Positions 22,379 to 30,005 of a stretch of 35,490 nt of DNA are shown here, one piece after another. The notes below the pieces were generated by a model, which saw only the letters and a program-made list of their open reading frames with translations, did no database searches and had not been told where the DNA came from. This stretch comes from Alphaproteobacteria bacterium (GTDB lineage Bacteria > Pseudomonadota > Alphaproteobacteria > Reyranellales > Reyranellaceae): NCBI GenBank assembly GCA_010032545.1, contig RGPT01000011.1, positions 1 to 35,490 on the forward strand, read 5' to 3'. The translations under genes were made by a program, and so were the position numbers. The first letter of the stretch is position 1. Each line of letters starts with the position of its first letter.

Positions 22379-23722
22379 ATGGCCAATCCGACGATCGTAC
22401 AACTCTCCGAGGACCTGGCCGCCGGCCGCACCACGTCAGTCAAGCTCACCGAAGAGGCCCTCGCCCGCATCGAGGCCCCACGCGGCGAAGGCAAGCGCGC
22501 CTTCATCAAGGTCTGGAAGACGCAGGCGATGGCCGCTGCGGCCGCCAGCGATGCCCTGCGCAAGGCGGGGCTCGTGCCGTCGCCGCTGGCGGGCCTTCCC
22601 GTCTCGATCAAGAACCTCTGCGACGTGGCCGGCGAGACCACGCTGTCAGGATCGAAGGCGCTCGACGACGCGCCGCCGGCCAAGGCCGACGCGCCCGTGG
22701 TGGCGCGCCTCAGGGCTGCCGGTGCGGTGATCGTCGGCAGCACCAACATGAGCGAGTTTGCCTTCACTGGTGTCGGCGCCAACCCGCACTACGGCACGCC
22801 GGGCAATCCCGCCGACCGCACGCGCGTGCCGGGCGGATCGTCGTCGGGCGCGGCCGTGTCGGTCGCCGACCGCATGGCCGTCGCTGCTCTGGGCACTGAC
22901 ACCGGTGGCTCGGTGCGTATTCCAGCGGCGCTCTGCGGCATCACGGGGTTCAAGCCCACGGCGCGTCGCGTGCCGATCGATAACGTCATCCCGCTCTCGA
23001 CCTCGCTCGACTCGATCGGCCCGCTCGCCAACTCGGTGGAATGCTGCGCAATCGTCGACGCGGTCTTTGCGGGTGAGTCCATCGCTATCCCCGATGCCGC
23101 GCCTCTCGCCGGCCTGCGTTTCGGCGTCCCGAAGCACTATGTGTTCGACGACATCGACGCCGTGGTCGGCAAGGCCTTCGAGCGCGCCTGCAAGGCGCTC
23201 GCCGCCAAAGGCGTCAAGATCGAGCATATCGACCTGCCGCAGCTCACCGAACTGCCGACGATCAACGCTCGCGGCACCTTCGCCGCGGCCGAAGCCTATG
23301 CCTGGCACAAGGATCTGATCGCCCGCCGCGGCAACGACTATGACCCGTTCGTGGCGCCGCGCATCCTGGCCGCCGCCAAGATGACAGCCCACGACTACAT
23401 CGCGCTGCTGGCCAACCGTGCCAGCCTGCAGAAGCGCGTATCGGCGGTGACGCAGAATTACGATGCCGTGATCATGCCGACCTGTGCCATCGTGGCGCCG
23501 ACCCTAGACGAGGTGTCGACGGTCGACGGCTTCACCAGGAAGAACATGCTGTTGCTGCGCAACACTGCGGTCGGCAATTTCCTCGACCGTTGCGGCATCA
23601 GCCTGCCGTGCCACGCCGCCGGCGAGCTGCCGGTCGGCTTCATGCTGATGGGCGAGACGATGGCCGACCAGCGCGTTCTGGCGATGGCCCGGTCAGTCGC
23701 GCCGGCCGTGCGCGCTCACTGA
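22379..23722 (+). CDS. Amidase-signature-family amidase
   Basis: 447 residues. The Ser-cisSer-Lys catalytic set is visible: Lys in GLPVSIKNLCDVAG, the GGSSSGAAVSVA glycine/serine loop and GTDTGGSVRIPAALCGITGFKPT carrying the nucleophile. The C-terminal LPCHAAGELPVGFMLMG is typical of the family. It hydrolyses amides to acid and ammonia. It is not GatA in context, since no gatC or gatB is near. It starts eight bases after acsA behind AAGGAA, so it may feed the acyl-activation step, but that link is inference. Its end overlaps the convergent flavin reductase by seven bases. Confidence 0.91.
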   Translation: MANPTIVQLSEDLAAGRTTSVKLTEEALARIEAPRGEGKRAFIKVWKTQAMAAAAASDALRKAGLVPSPLAGLPVSIKNLCDVAGETTLSGSKALDDAPPAKADAPVVARLRAAGAVIVGSTNMSEFAFTGVGANPHYGTPGNPADRTRVPGGSSSGAAVSVADRMAVAALGTDTGGSVRIPAALCGITGFKPTARRVPIDNVIPLSTSLDSIGPLANSVECCAIVDAVFAGESIAIPDAAPLAGLRFGVPKHYVFDDIDAVVGKAFERACKALAAKGVKIEHIDLPQLTELPTINARGTFAAAEAYAWHKDLIARRGNDYDPFVAPRILAAAKMTAHDYIALLANRASLQKRVSAVTQNYDAVIMPTCAIVAPTLDEVSTVDGFTRKNMLLLRNTAVGNFLDRCGISLPCHAAGELPVGFMLMGETMADQRVLAMARSVAPAVRAH

Positions 23723-24351
23723 TAGCGGGGGTCGTCCGGCCGGCGCATTTTCCAGACATTGTCGGTGGTGGTGTATTCGCTGTAGCCGAGCCGCGCGACC
23801 GGCTTGAAGGCCAGCGTATCGATGCGGCCATCCTTGATGATGCTGTCGTCGATGTAGACGCCCACCACCTGGCCGAAAACCACCGCGCCGCGTTTGGCCT
23901 CGTGGCCCTTCTCCGCAGGCATCTCGATGGTACGCCAGTACTTGCACTCGAGCGCGACAGGCGATTCCTTGACGCGCGGCGGCTTCACGAACCGGCAGGG
24001 TGCCGGCGTCAAACCGGCCAGCTTCAGTTCGTCGACGCCGAACGCCACCATGGCGGTTGTGACGTTCATCTGTTCCGCCAGGTCGGCGCTCACCATGTTG
24101 ACGACGAATTCGCCGGTCTGCTCGGCGTTCAGGCGGCTGTGCTTGGTCGGCGTATCGCCATAGGTGCCGGTGGTGGAGAAGTAGACCATCGGCGGGTGCT
24201 CGCCGACGCCGTTGTAGAAGCTGTAGGGCGCGAGATTGACGCGGCCCTGGGCATCCATCGTCGAGATCCAGCCGATCGGCCGTGGCACGATCAGCGCCTT
24301 CAGAGGGTCCTGTGGCAGCCCGTGGTCGCGTTTTGCGGCATCGTAGAACAT
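23716..24351 (-). CDS. Flavin-reductase-like FMN-binding split-barrel protein
   Basis: 211 residues from ATG 24351, six bases after AAGGAG; a GTG at 24366 is in frame but overlaps the previous stop. The core PLKALIVPRPIGWISTMDAQGRVNLAPYSFYNGVGEHPPMV is the flavin-reductase-like split barrel, followed by EFVVNMVSADLAEQMN and a C-terminal GQVVGVYIDDSIIKDGRID. Members reduce FMN/FAD with NAD(P)H for two-component monooxygenases or bind FMN as oxidoreductases. No partner monooxygenase is present. It lies 11 bases downstream of the NDH-2-like gene. Confidence 0.88.
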   Translation of the reverse strand: MFYDAAKRDHGLPQDPLKALIVPRPIGWISTMDAQGRVNLAPYSFYNGVGEHPPMVYFSTTGTYGDTPTKHSRLNAEQTGEFVVNMVSADLAEQMNVTTAMVAFGVDELKLAGLTPAPCRFVKPPRVKESPVALECKYWRTIEMPAEKGHEAKRGAVVFGQVVGVYIDDSIIKDGRIDTLAFKPVARLGYSEYTTTDNVWKMRRPDDPRYQ

Positions 24352-24362
24352 CGGCTTCTCCT

Positions 24363-25577
24363 TCACTCAAAGCGGACAGGCGGTGCCTGCACCGTCGGCG
24401 CCGCGGCATCGAGGATTTGCCGGCGATCGCCCGACCGTGGCGGGTAGATGCGCTCCCGGTTGATGATTTCCTTGGTGCGCTTGGCCGTCGCCCCGCGGGC
24501 CACGAGCAGGCGGTCCCAGCCTTCGGTGTACACAGCTCCCCACGGCCCGAGATCGAGAATCGTCGTGTACCAGTCGATCCTGAGCGGCAGCATCGGCCGG
24601 CCCAACAGATCGCAGACAACATTGTGGCCGGCGAAGCGGCCCATCGGGCGGCCATGCTGGCACGACATCACCGAGCTATGGACACCGTCGACCAGGAACC
24701 ATGCAGAATCGCCGGCGGCGAATTCCGCGACCAGCCCCTTGATCCTGAGCGACGGCTCGACCGGCAGGCGGCCCAGCCGGTCGCACTCGACCGGAAACTG
24801 CGCCGTGAGTGGATGGGCCTGCATGCCGGCGCACCAGACGACGGTCGCCGCGGCAATCCTCTCGCCCGTCGCCAGCGTAACGCCCTCGGCATCGACCGCC
24901 GCGACCGACACGCCGCCGCGCGCTTCGATGCCGAGGGCGCTGAGCGCTTCTTCGATGACGGCCAGCGCGCCCGTGCCCATGCCGGAGCCGACCCGCACCG
25001 CATGGTCGGCGAGGATGACCCGCGGCGACGCCATGCCGGCGGCGCGCAACTTGGCCGGCATCTCGGCCGCGGCCTCGATCCCGGTCAGCCCGCCGCCGAC
25101 CACGAGCACGGTGGACAGGCCGGGCGTGGGATCGCGCTGTACAAGGCCGGCAATATGGGCATTGAGCCGCTCGGCCGCTGCATAGGTATCGACGTCAAAA
25201 GCGTGGCTGCTAAGGCCGGGGATCGGCGGGTGGGCGAGCCGGCTGCCGAGCGCAAAGACCAAACGATCGTAGGTCATGGACGACGCCACGCCGCCTGCTT
25301 CGTAGGCGACGGTGCGTCCGCCGATGTCGAGCCCGGTGACCTCGCCTTCGACGCGGCGCACGCCAATGGGCCCGAGCACGCCGTCGAGCGCAACACGCGT
25401 GTCGCGGAGATCGGCCTCGTAGTTGCGCACGCGAATCGAATGCCAGGGCGTTCGCTCTATCATGACGACTTCGACCCGCCCGGCGCCAACGCCCAGCTCA
25501 TCGAGCGCCCGCGCGGCGCCGACCGCGCTCCAAAGACCGGCGAAGCCGCCGCCAAGCACCACGATGCGGTCAGTCAT
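24363..25577 (-). CDS. FAD-dependent pyridine nucleotide oxidoreductase, NDH-2-like
   Basis: 404 residues from ATG 25577; the frame continues upstream to 25691 over the next gene, without family-like sequence. Two dinucleotide folds are seen: IVVLGGGFAGLWSA near residue 5 (FAD) and TVLVVGGGLTGIEAAAEMP near residue 165 (NADH). FAAGDSAWF is the second FAD contact. YDRLVFALGSRLAHPPIPGL also matches type II NADH dehydrogenases. No terminal membrane-anchoring helix is obvious, although NDH-2 proteins can be peripheral. It may pass electrons to quinone or to a soluble acceptor. It starts 14 bases after the HD-hydrolase stop and precedes the flavin reductase, forming a three-gene minus-strand unit. 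Confidence 0.86.
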   Translation of the reverse strand: MTDRIVVLGGGFAGLWSAVGAARALDELGVGAGRVEVVMIERTPWHSIRVRNYEADLRDTRVALDGVLGPIGVRRVEGEVTGLDIGGRTVAYEAGGVASSMTYDRLVFALGSRLAHPPIPGLSSHAFDVDTYAAAERLNAHIAGLVQRDPTPGLSTVLVVGGGLTGIEAAAEMPAKLRAAGMASPRVILADHAVRVGSGMGTGALAVIEEALSALGIEARGGVSVAAVDAEGVTLATGERIAAATVVWCAGMQAHPLTAQFPVECDRLGRLPVEPSLRIKGLVAEFAAGDSAWFLVDGVHSSVMSCQHGRPMGRFAGHNVVCDLLGRPMLPLRIDWYTTILDLGPWGAVYTEGWDRLLVARGATAKRTKEIINRERIYPPRSGDRRQILDAAAPTVQAPPVRFE

Positions 25578-25591
25578 CGAACAGGTCCCCG

Positions 25592-26134
25592 TCAGCCGAG
25601 ATGTCGCTTTGCGTCCGCATACGCGGCGTCGAATGCCGACTCGAGCGCGGCGTTGAGGCCGCGGCACGAGCGCACGACTTGCTCCGCCCACACGACATAG
25701 TCGCGCAATCGCGCCTCGGTCCAGCCTGCCGGCGGGCTGTTCACCATGCTGCGCAAATTGGACGTCTTGTCGGCAATCTTCAGCAGCTTCGCCCGCCGCG
25801 ACTTGCCCGCAGTCTTCTCGATTTGCAGGCGCTTTCGTTCATCCTTGGGCAGCGACTTGTCGTCCGTCACTTCGGCCACCAGCGCCGCCACTTCCGGACC
25901 AAAACGCTCGGCAAGGTCCTCGTAGGTCGAATCGGTGTCTTCGAGCGTGTCGTGCAGCAGCCCGCCGGCCAGCAACGTCGCGTCGGTCCCGCCGGTCGCC
26001 TCGGCAAGTAGCGCCGCCACCTCGGTCAGGTGGTTGATGTAGGGCTCGGCGCGCTCGCCCTTGCGCCGCTGGGCAATGTGCTGGCGCGCGGCGTAGTCGG
26101 CGGCGCGTGCCAGAAGGAGAACATCCGCGCTCAT
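25592..26134 (-). CDS. Small RelA/SpoT-type HD hydrolase, MESH1-like
   Basis: 180 residues from ATG 26134, five bases after AAGGAG; the longer open frame to 26731 is antisense to the SCO gene. Motifs of the (p)ppGpp hydrolase HD fold are in order: ADYAARQHIAQRRKGERAEPYINH, the metal pair and ED motif LLHDTLEDTDSTYEDLAERFG, and LLKIADKTSNLRSM. There is no synthetase, TGS or ACT domain, so it has the size of the metazoan MESH1 class. Known members remove the 3-prime pyrophosphate of (p)ppGpp, and human MESH1 also acts on NADPH. It heads a unit with two redox flavoproteins, so a link to NADPH is possible but only inferred. Confidence 0.87.
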   Translation of the reverse strand: MSADVLLLARAADYAARQHIAQRRKGERAEPYINHLTEVAALLAEATGGTDATLLAGGLLHDTLEDTDSTYEDLAERFGPEVAALVAEVTDDKSLPKDERKRLQIEKTAGKSRRAKLLKIADKTSNLRSMVNSPPAGWTEARLRDYVVWAEQVVRSCRGLNAALESAFDAAYADAKRHLG

Positions 26135-26188
26135 CAACTCTCCTTGTGCGACCAGTGGTCCGGCTTGTCGAGCCGGCCCGCCCGGACC

Positions 26189-26779
26189 ATGTTCCGTCCC
26201 ATGTCGCGTCCCATGAAGGCTTTGCTCGGCGTCTGGATTGCCACCCTCGCCATCGCCGCCGGCTGGATCGGCTGGGATGCTTTCCAGGGTGGCCGTCCCA
26301 GTATCGGCGGCCCCTTTGCGCTGGTCGACCAGGACGGCCGTACCGTTACGGAAGCGGCCTTCAAGGGCAAGCCGACACTCATCTATTTCGGCTTCACCTA
26401 TTGTCCGGACGTCTGCCCGACGTCGCTCCTGCTGATGGAAACCGCACTGGAGAAGCTGGGCCCCGACGCCGCCAGCAAGGTCAACCTCGTCTTCATCACC
26501 GTCGATCCCGAGCGCGATACGCCGGCCCTGCTCAAGGGCTACGTCACCAACTTCGGCCCGACCTTCATCGGCCTCACCGGCACATCCGAGCAGGTCGCGG
26601 CCGTCGCACGTGCCTATCGAGTCTACTACCAGAAGGTACCGGGCAAGGACGGCGGGCCCTACCTGATGGACCACTCCTCGATCATCTACCTGCTCGACCG
26701 CAATGGCCGCTTCGTCACCCACTTCACTCACGATGCAAAGGCCGAGGCAATCGCGGCGGCCGTGGGTCGTCTACTCTAA
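26189..26779 (+). CDS. SCO1/SenC-family copper chaperone/thioredoxin-like protein
   Basis: 196 residues from ATG 26189; ATG 26201 and 26213 are equally possible. An N-terminal hydrophobic anchor (ALLGVWIATLAIAAGWIGW) tethers it to the periplasmic side. The copper-binding CPDVC motif (Cys72, Cys76) lies in YFGFTYCPDVCPTSLL and the distal His162 in LMDHSSIIYLLD, the complete Cys-Cys-His set needed for Cu delivery to cytochrome oxidase CuA. ITVDPERDTP is another SCO hallmark. No cytochrome oxidase genes are nearby. It diverges from the MESH1-like gene across 54 bases with no recognisable operator. Confidence 0.9.
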   Translation: MFRPMSRPMKALLGVWIATLAIAAGWIGWDAFQGGRPSIGGPFALVDQDGRTVTEAAFKGKPTLIYFGFTYCPDVCPTSLLLMETALEKLGPDAASKVNLVFITVDPERDTPALLKGYVTNFGPTFIGLTGTSEQVAAVARAYRVYYQKVPGKDGGPYLMDHSSIIYLLDRNGRFVTHFTHDAKAEAIAAAVGRLL

Positions 26780-26856
26780 GTCCTTGAATCTATACACTTT
26801 GTGCGCTGCAATATTAGAGTGACAAGCGGACACTGCTGCGTACAATCCGCGCCCAC

Positions 26857-28077
26857 ATGCTTTATCACGCCTACGAATTCCAGCGACAGCTGGCCAGTCC
26901 GGTCCGCCTGTGGGCCAACGCCCTCGAGCAGGCTTACACCAGCCCCTACAACCCGTTGTCCGAAACCTGGATCGGCAAGTCGGTGGCGGCGGGCGCCGAA
27001 ATCGTGGCGCGGCTGACCCAGAACTACGGCAAGCCCCACTTCGGCCTCGCGACCACGCAGATCGGCAACGAGACGGTCGAGGTCAACGAAGAGATCCTGG
27101 TGCGCAAGCCGTTCTGCGATCTCGTGCGTTTCCGTCGCGACACCATCCGGCGCGACCCCAAGGTGCTGGTGGTGGCGCCGATGAGCGGCCACTTCGCCAC
27201 CCTGCTGCGCGGCACCGTCGAGGCGTTGCTGCCCGAGCATGAAGTTCATATCACCGACTGGAAGGACGCCCGCGAAGTACCGGTCACCTCCGGCGACTTC
27301 TCGCTCGACGACTACATCGACTACATCATCGCCTTCTGCCGCTATCTCGGGCCCGACGTGCATGTGATCGCCGTCTGCCAGCCCTCCGTGCCGGTCCTGG
27401 CCGCAGCCTCCCTGATGGCCGAAGCCAAGGACCCACGCCAGCCGCGTTCGCTCACTCTGATGGGCGGCCCGATCGACACCCGCCAGAGCCCGACCGTTCC
27501 TAACGATCTGGCGATGCGCAACTCGATGATGTGGTTCCGCCAGAACGTGATCTCGACGGTGCCCTACGGCTATCCCGGTGCCATGCGCCGCGTCTACCCG
27601 GGCTTCCTGCAACTCACGAGTTTCATCTCCATGAACCTCGACCGGCATGTGAACGCCCATATGCGGCAGTTCGAGCACCTGGTGAAGGGCGACGACGATT
27701 CGGCCGACGGCCACCGCACCTTCTACGACGAATATCTCGCAGTCATGGACCTCAATGCCGAATTCTACCTCCAGACCATCGAAGTGGTTTTCAAGGAACA
27801 CCTGCTGCCGCGCGGCGAATGGGTGAGCCGCGGCCGCAAGATCAATCCGGCTGCCATCGAAACCGCCCTGATGACAGTCGAGGGCGAACTCGACGACATT
27901 TCCGGTATCGGTCAGACCAAAGCCGCCCATGCGTTGACGCCCAACATTCCCGGCGCCCGCCACGTCCATTGGGAGCAGCCCCGGGTCGGTCACTATGGCA
28001 TCTTCAACGGCCGCAAGTGGCGCGAGCAGATCATGCCACGCGTCCGCAACTTCATCCGCGAGAACGACGCGGCCTGA
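26857..28077 (+). CDS. phaZ: Intracellular polyhydroxybutyrate depolymerase
   Basis: 406 residues, normal for the intracellular PhaZ family. Hallmarks are MLYHAYEFQRQLASPVRLWA at the N-terminus, KVLVVAPMSGHFATLLRGTVEALLPEHEVHITDW and the nucleophile segment VIAVCQPSVPVLAA. Cys174 there aligns with the active-site cysteine known in Ralstonia PhaZ, and Ser177 lies in the same loop. The C-terminus HVHWEQPRVGHYGIFNGRKWR supplies the catalytic His. It breaks stored PHB into 3-hydroxybutyrate. The 77 bases before the ATG are AT-rich, with a weak TTGAAT-like -35 and no clear ribosome site. Confidence 0.94.
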   Translation: MLYHAYEFQRQLASPVRLWANALEQAYTSPYNPLSETWIGKSVAAGAEIVARLTQNYGKPHFGLATTQIGNETVEVNEEILVRKPFCDLVRFRRDTIRRDPKVLVVAPMSGHFATLLRGTVEALLPEHEVHITDWKDAREVPVTSGDFSLDDYIDYIIAFCRYLGPDVHVIAVCQPSVPVLAAASLMAEAKDPRQPRSLTLMGGPIDTRQSPTVPNDLAMRNSMMWFRQNVISTVPYGYPGAMRRVYPGFLQLTSFISMNLDRHVNAHMRQFEHLVKGDDDSADGHRTFYDEYLAVMDLNAEFYLQTIEVVFKEHLLPRGEWVSRGRKINPAAIETALMTVEGELDDISGIGQTKAAHALTPNIPGARHVHWEQPRVGHYGIFNGRKWREQIMPRVRNFIRENDAA

Positions 28078-28086
28078 ACAAGAGAC

Positions 28087-29064
28087 TCAGGTCTTGGCGA
28101 GGCCCGCCTTGACCAGCATCGGCTTCACGTCGACGTAGTACTTCTCGGCGAAGGCGCGGTACTCCGTCGGGCTGCGGTACCACGGCTCCTGGATGAACTT
28201 GTCGAGTAGCGGCTGGTGACCGGGGTCGGCCATCGCTTCCTTCACAGCGTCGTGCAGCGCCTGGACGATCGGCTCCGGCAAGGCCTTCGGCCCGACCAGC
28301 CCGTAGGGGCTGACGGCCACCGCGTTGATGCCAACCTCGACCAGGGTCGGCTTGTCGGGATACTTGCCAAAGCGCTTCTCGGTCGCCATCGCCAGCACGC
28401 GCACCTGACCGTTCTCCACGAACGGCGCCCAGCCGGCGCCGTCGGCCACAAACTGGATATGGCCACCGAGCAGTGCCTGCATCCAGTCCGGCGTGCCTTT
28501 GTAGGGGACATGCGTGAAGCGTGCGCCGGTCGACTGTTCGGCCTCGATCATGAGGAGGTGGCCCGTCCCGCCAATACCGCTGGTGCCGTAGTTTAGCTTC
28601 TCCGGTTCGCGCTTTCCCGCCTCCATCAGATCCTGGATCGTCTGGTAGGGCGAGTCGGCGCGTACCACGATACCGAAAGTAAATTCCGAGAGGCCGATGA
28701 TGTAGGAGAAATCACGCAGCGGATGCCAGCTGGCTGTCTGGTAATGTGGATAGCGCAGGCTGTTGATGGTCATGCAGGCGATCGTGTAGCCGTCGGGCTT
28801 TACGTTCACCATCTGCGCCGCGGCCAAGGTGGCGCCCGCACCAGCCTTCACGTCGATGATGATTGGCTGTCCCCACTTGCGGGTCAGCCGCTCGCCGATG
28901 AAGCGCAGATGCACATCCGCCACACCGCCGGCAGCCAGGGGATTGTAGATCGTGATCGGCTTTTCGGGCTTCCAGGCGCTCTGCGCCTGCACGTCTTCAA
29001 ATCGTGCGATGGCCGGTGCCGCAAGGGCAGTGACAAGCAGGCCGCGACGTCCGATGGCGGTCAT
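28087..29064 (-). CDS. Bug-type (TTT) periplasmic solute-binding protein
   Basis: 325 residues. The start ATG 29064 follows a strong GGAGGAATAGGA; upstream in-frame codons to 29112 lack support. A twin-arginine-type signal peptide (GRRGLLVTALAAPAIARFEDVQAQ) precedes WKPEKPITIYNPLAAGGVAD, VKAGAGATLAAAQMVNVKPDG, LNYGTSGIGGTGHLLM and THVPYKGTPDWMQALLGG. The ligand is unknown, and no TctA/TctB genes are adjacent. It is only distantly similar to the other receptor at 2951, so the two likely bind different carboxylates. It converges on phaZ with a nine-base gap. Confidence 0.9.
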   Translation of the reverse strand: MTAIGRRGLLVTALAAPAIARFEDVQAQSAWKPEKPITIYNPLAAGGVADVHLRFIGERLTRKWGQPIIIDVKAGAGATLAAAQMVNVKPDGYTIACMTINSLRYPHYQTASWHPLRDFSYIIGLSEFTFGIVVRADSPYQTIQDLMEAGKREPEKLNYGTSGIGGTGHLLMIEAEQSTGARFTHVPYKGTPDWMQALLGGHIQFVADGAGWAPFVENGQVRVLAMATEKRFGKYPDKPTLVEVGINAVAVSPYGLVGPKALPEPIVQALHDAVKEAMADPGHQPLLDKFIQEPWYRSPTEYRAFAEKYYVDVKPMLVKAGLAKT

Positions 29065-29147
29065 TCCTATTCCTCCAGGTCCTGTCCGTTCTGTGACGGT
29101 TATCGAGAGCATACCCAGCCCCCACCGAGAGGGCTATCATCACCACC

Positions 29148-29999
29148 ATGACCCTGCCCGTCGAGATTTCCGCATGGAAGCCTGCACCGTTCGCGCTGAA
29201 GGGCGAGACGGTGTTCGCCATCGGCGATGTCCATGGCTGCGCAGCCGAGCTCCGCGTGCTGCTCGACACGATTGCCGAACTCGCCAAGGCGGAGAGCGGC
29301 CAGCGGCGCCTGATCTATCTCGGCGACATGATCAACCGCGGGCCCGACAGCGTAGGCGTGCTCGAACTTTGGGCGGAGAAGTCCGAGACCCGCGGCGTCG
29401 ATCGTATCGACCGGGTGATGGGCAACCACGAGATCATGATGATGCTGGCAGCCATCGGTGGCCCGCATGCACACAAGGCCGAAGCCATGTGGCTCAGCAA
29501 GCGCATGGGCGGTCAGAAGCTGCTCGACCAGATGGCAGCGCGCGCAGGACGCCCGGCAGTCCACGCCGATCTCACCTTGCTCGAGTCGGCATTGGGCAGG
29601 CGAGTCGTCCAGCGGCTGTACGGCATGCGTTCGCACGTCAGCATCGGCAACACGCTGTTCGTCCATGGCGGGCTCGACCCGCACGCGGATCCAGACGAAT
29701 TCCTGACCCGGCCCTGGACCGTCTTTACCGAGGCGCGCTGGGCCTGGATCAACCATGGCTTCCTCGACTGGAAGGGTGGCTTTGGCGGCACGCTGGTGGT
29801 GCATGGCCACACACCGCCCGACAAGCACATGGCGATCAGCGGCATGACCGATCCGCACCTTTTCGAGGGTGACCGCCTCGGCCTCGACGGCGGCAGCGCC
29901 CGGACCGGCATCGTGATGGGCGCACAACTCCAGGACGGCCGCTATCGCCTCCTCAAGGCCGGCACGCCGTTCGAGAACCCCGAATCCTCGGCCGAATGA
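29148..29999 (+). CDS. PPP-family serine/threonine-phosphatase-like metallophosphoesterase
   Basis: 283 residues. All metal-binding blocks of the PPP fold are present in order: GDVHG (residues ~27-31), YLGDMINRGPDS, GNHEIM, VHGGLDPHADP and VVHGHTPP. It most resembles the bacterial PrpA/ApaH-like branch. The substrate could be phosphoproteins or dinucleoside polyphosphates and cannot be decided by motif alone. It diverges from the Bug receptor gene across 83 bases and ends six bases from the convergent recQ stop. Confidence 0.9.
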   Translation: MTLPVEISAWKPAPFALKGETVFAIGDVHGCAAELRVLLDTIAELAKAESGQRRLIYLGDMINRGPDSVGVLELWAEKSETRGVDRIDRVMGNHEIMMMLAAIGGPHAHKAEAMWLSKRMGGQKLLDQMAARAGRPAVHADLTLLESALGRRVVQRLYGMRSHVSIGNTLFVHGGLDPHADPDEFLTRPWTVFTEARWAWINHGFLDWKGGFGGTLVVHGHTPPDKHMAISGMTDPHLFEGDRLGLDGGSARTGIVMGAQLQDGRYRLLKAGTPFENPESSAE

Positions 30000-30005
30000 C
30001 CGGAC

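Noticed and set aside
26773-26820. Inverted repeat ACTCTAA (26773-26779) and TTAGAGT (26814-26820) around the SCO/phaZ gap
   Set aside because: The arms are only 7 bases with 34 bases between them, and the left arm is part of the SCO coding end and stop. Chance is a sufficient explanation.
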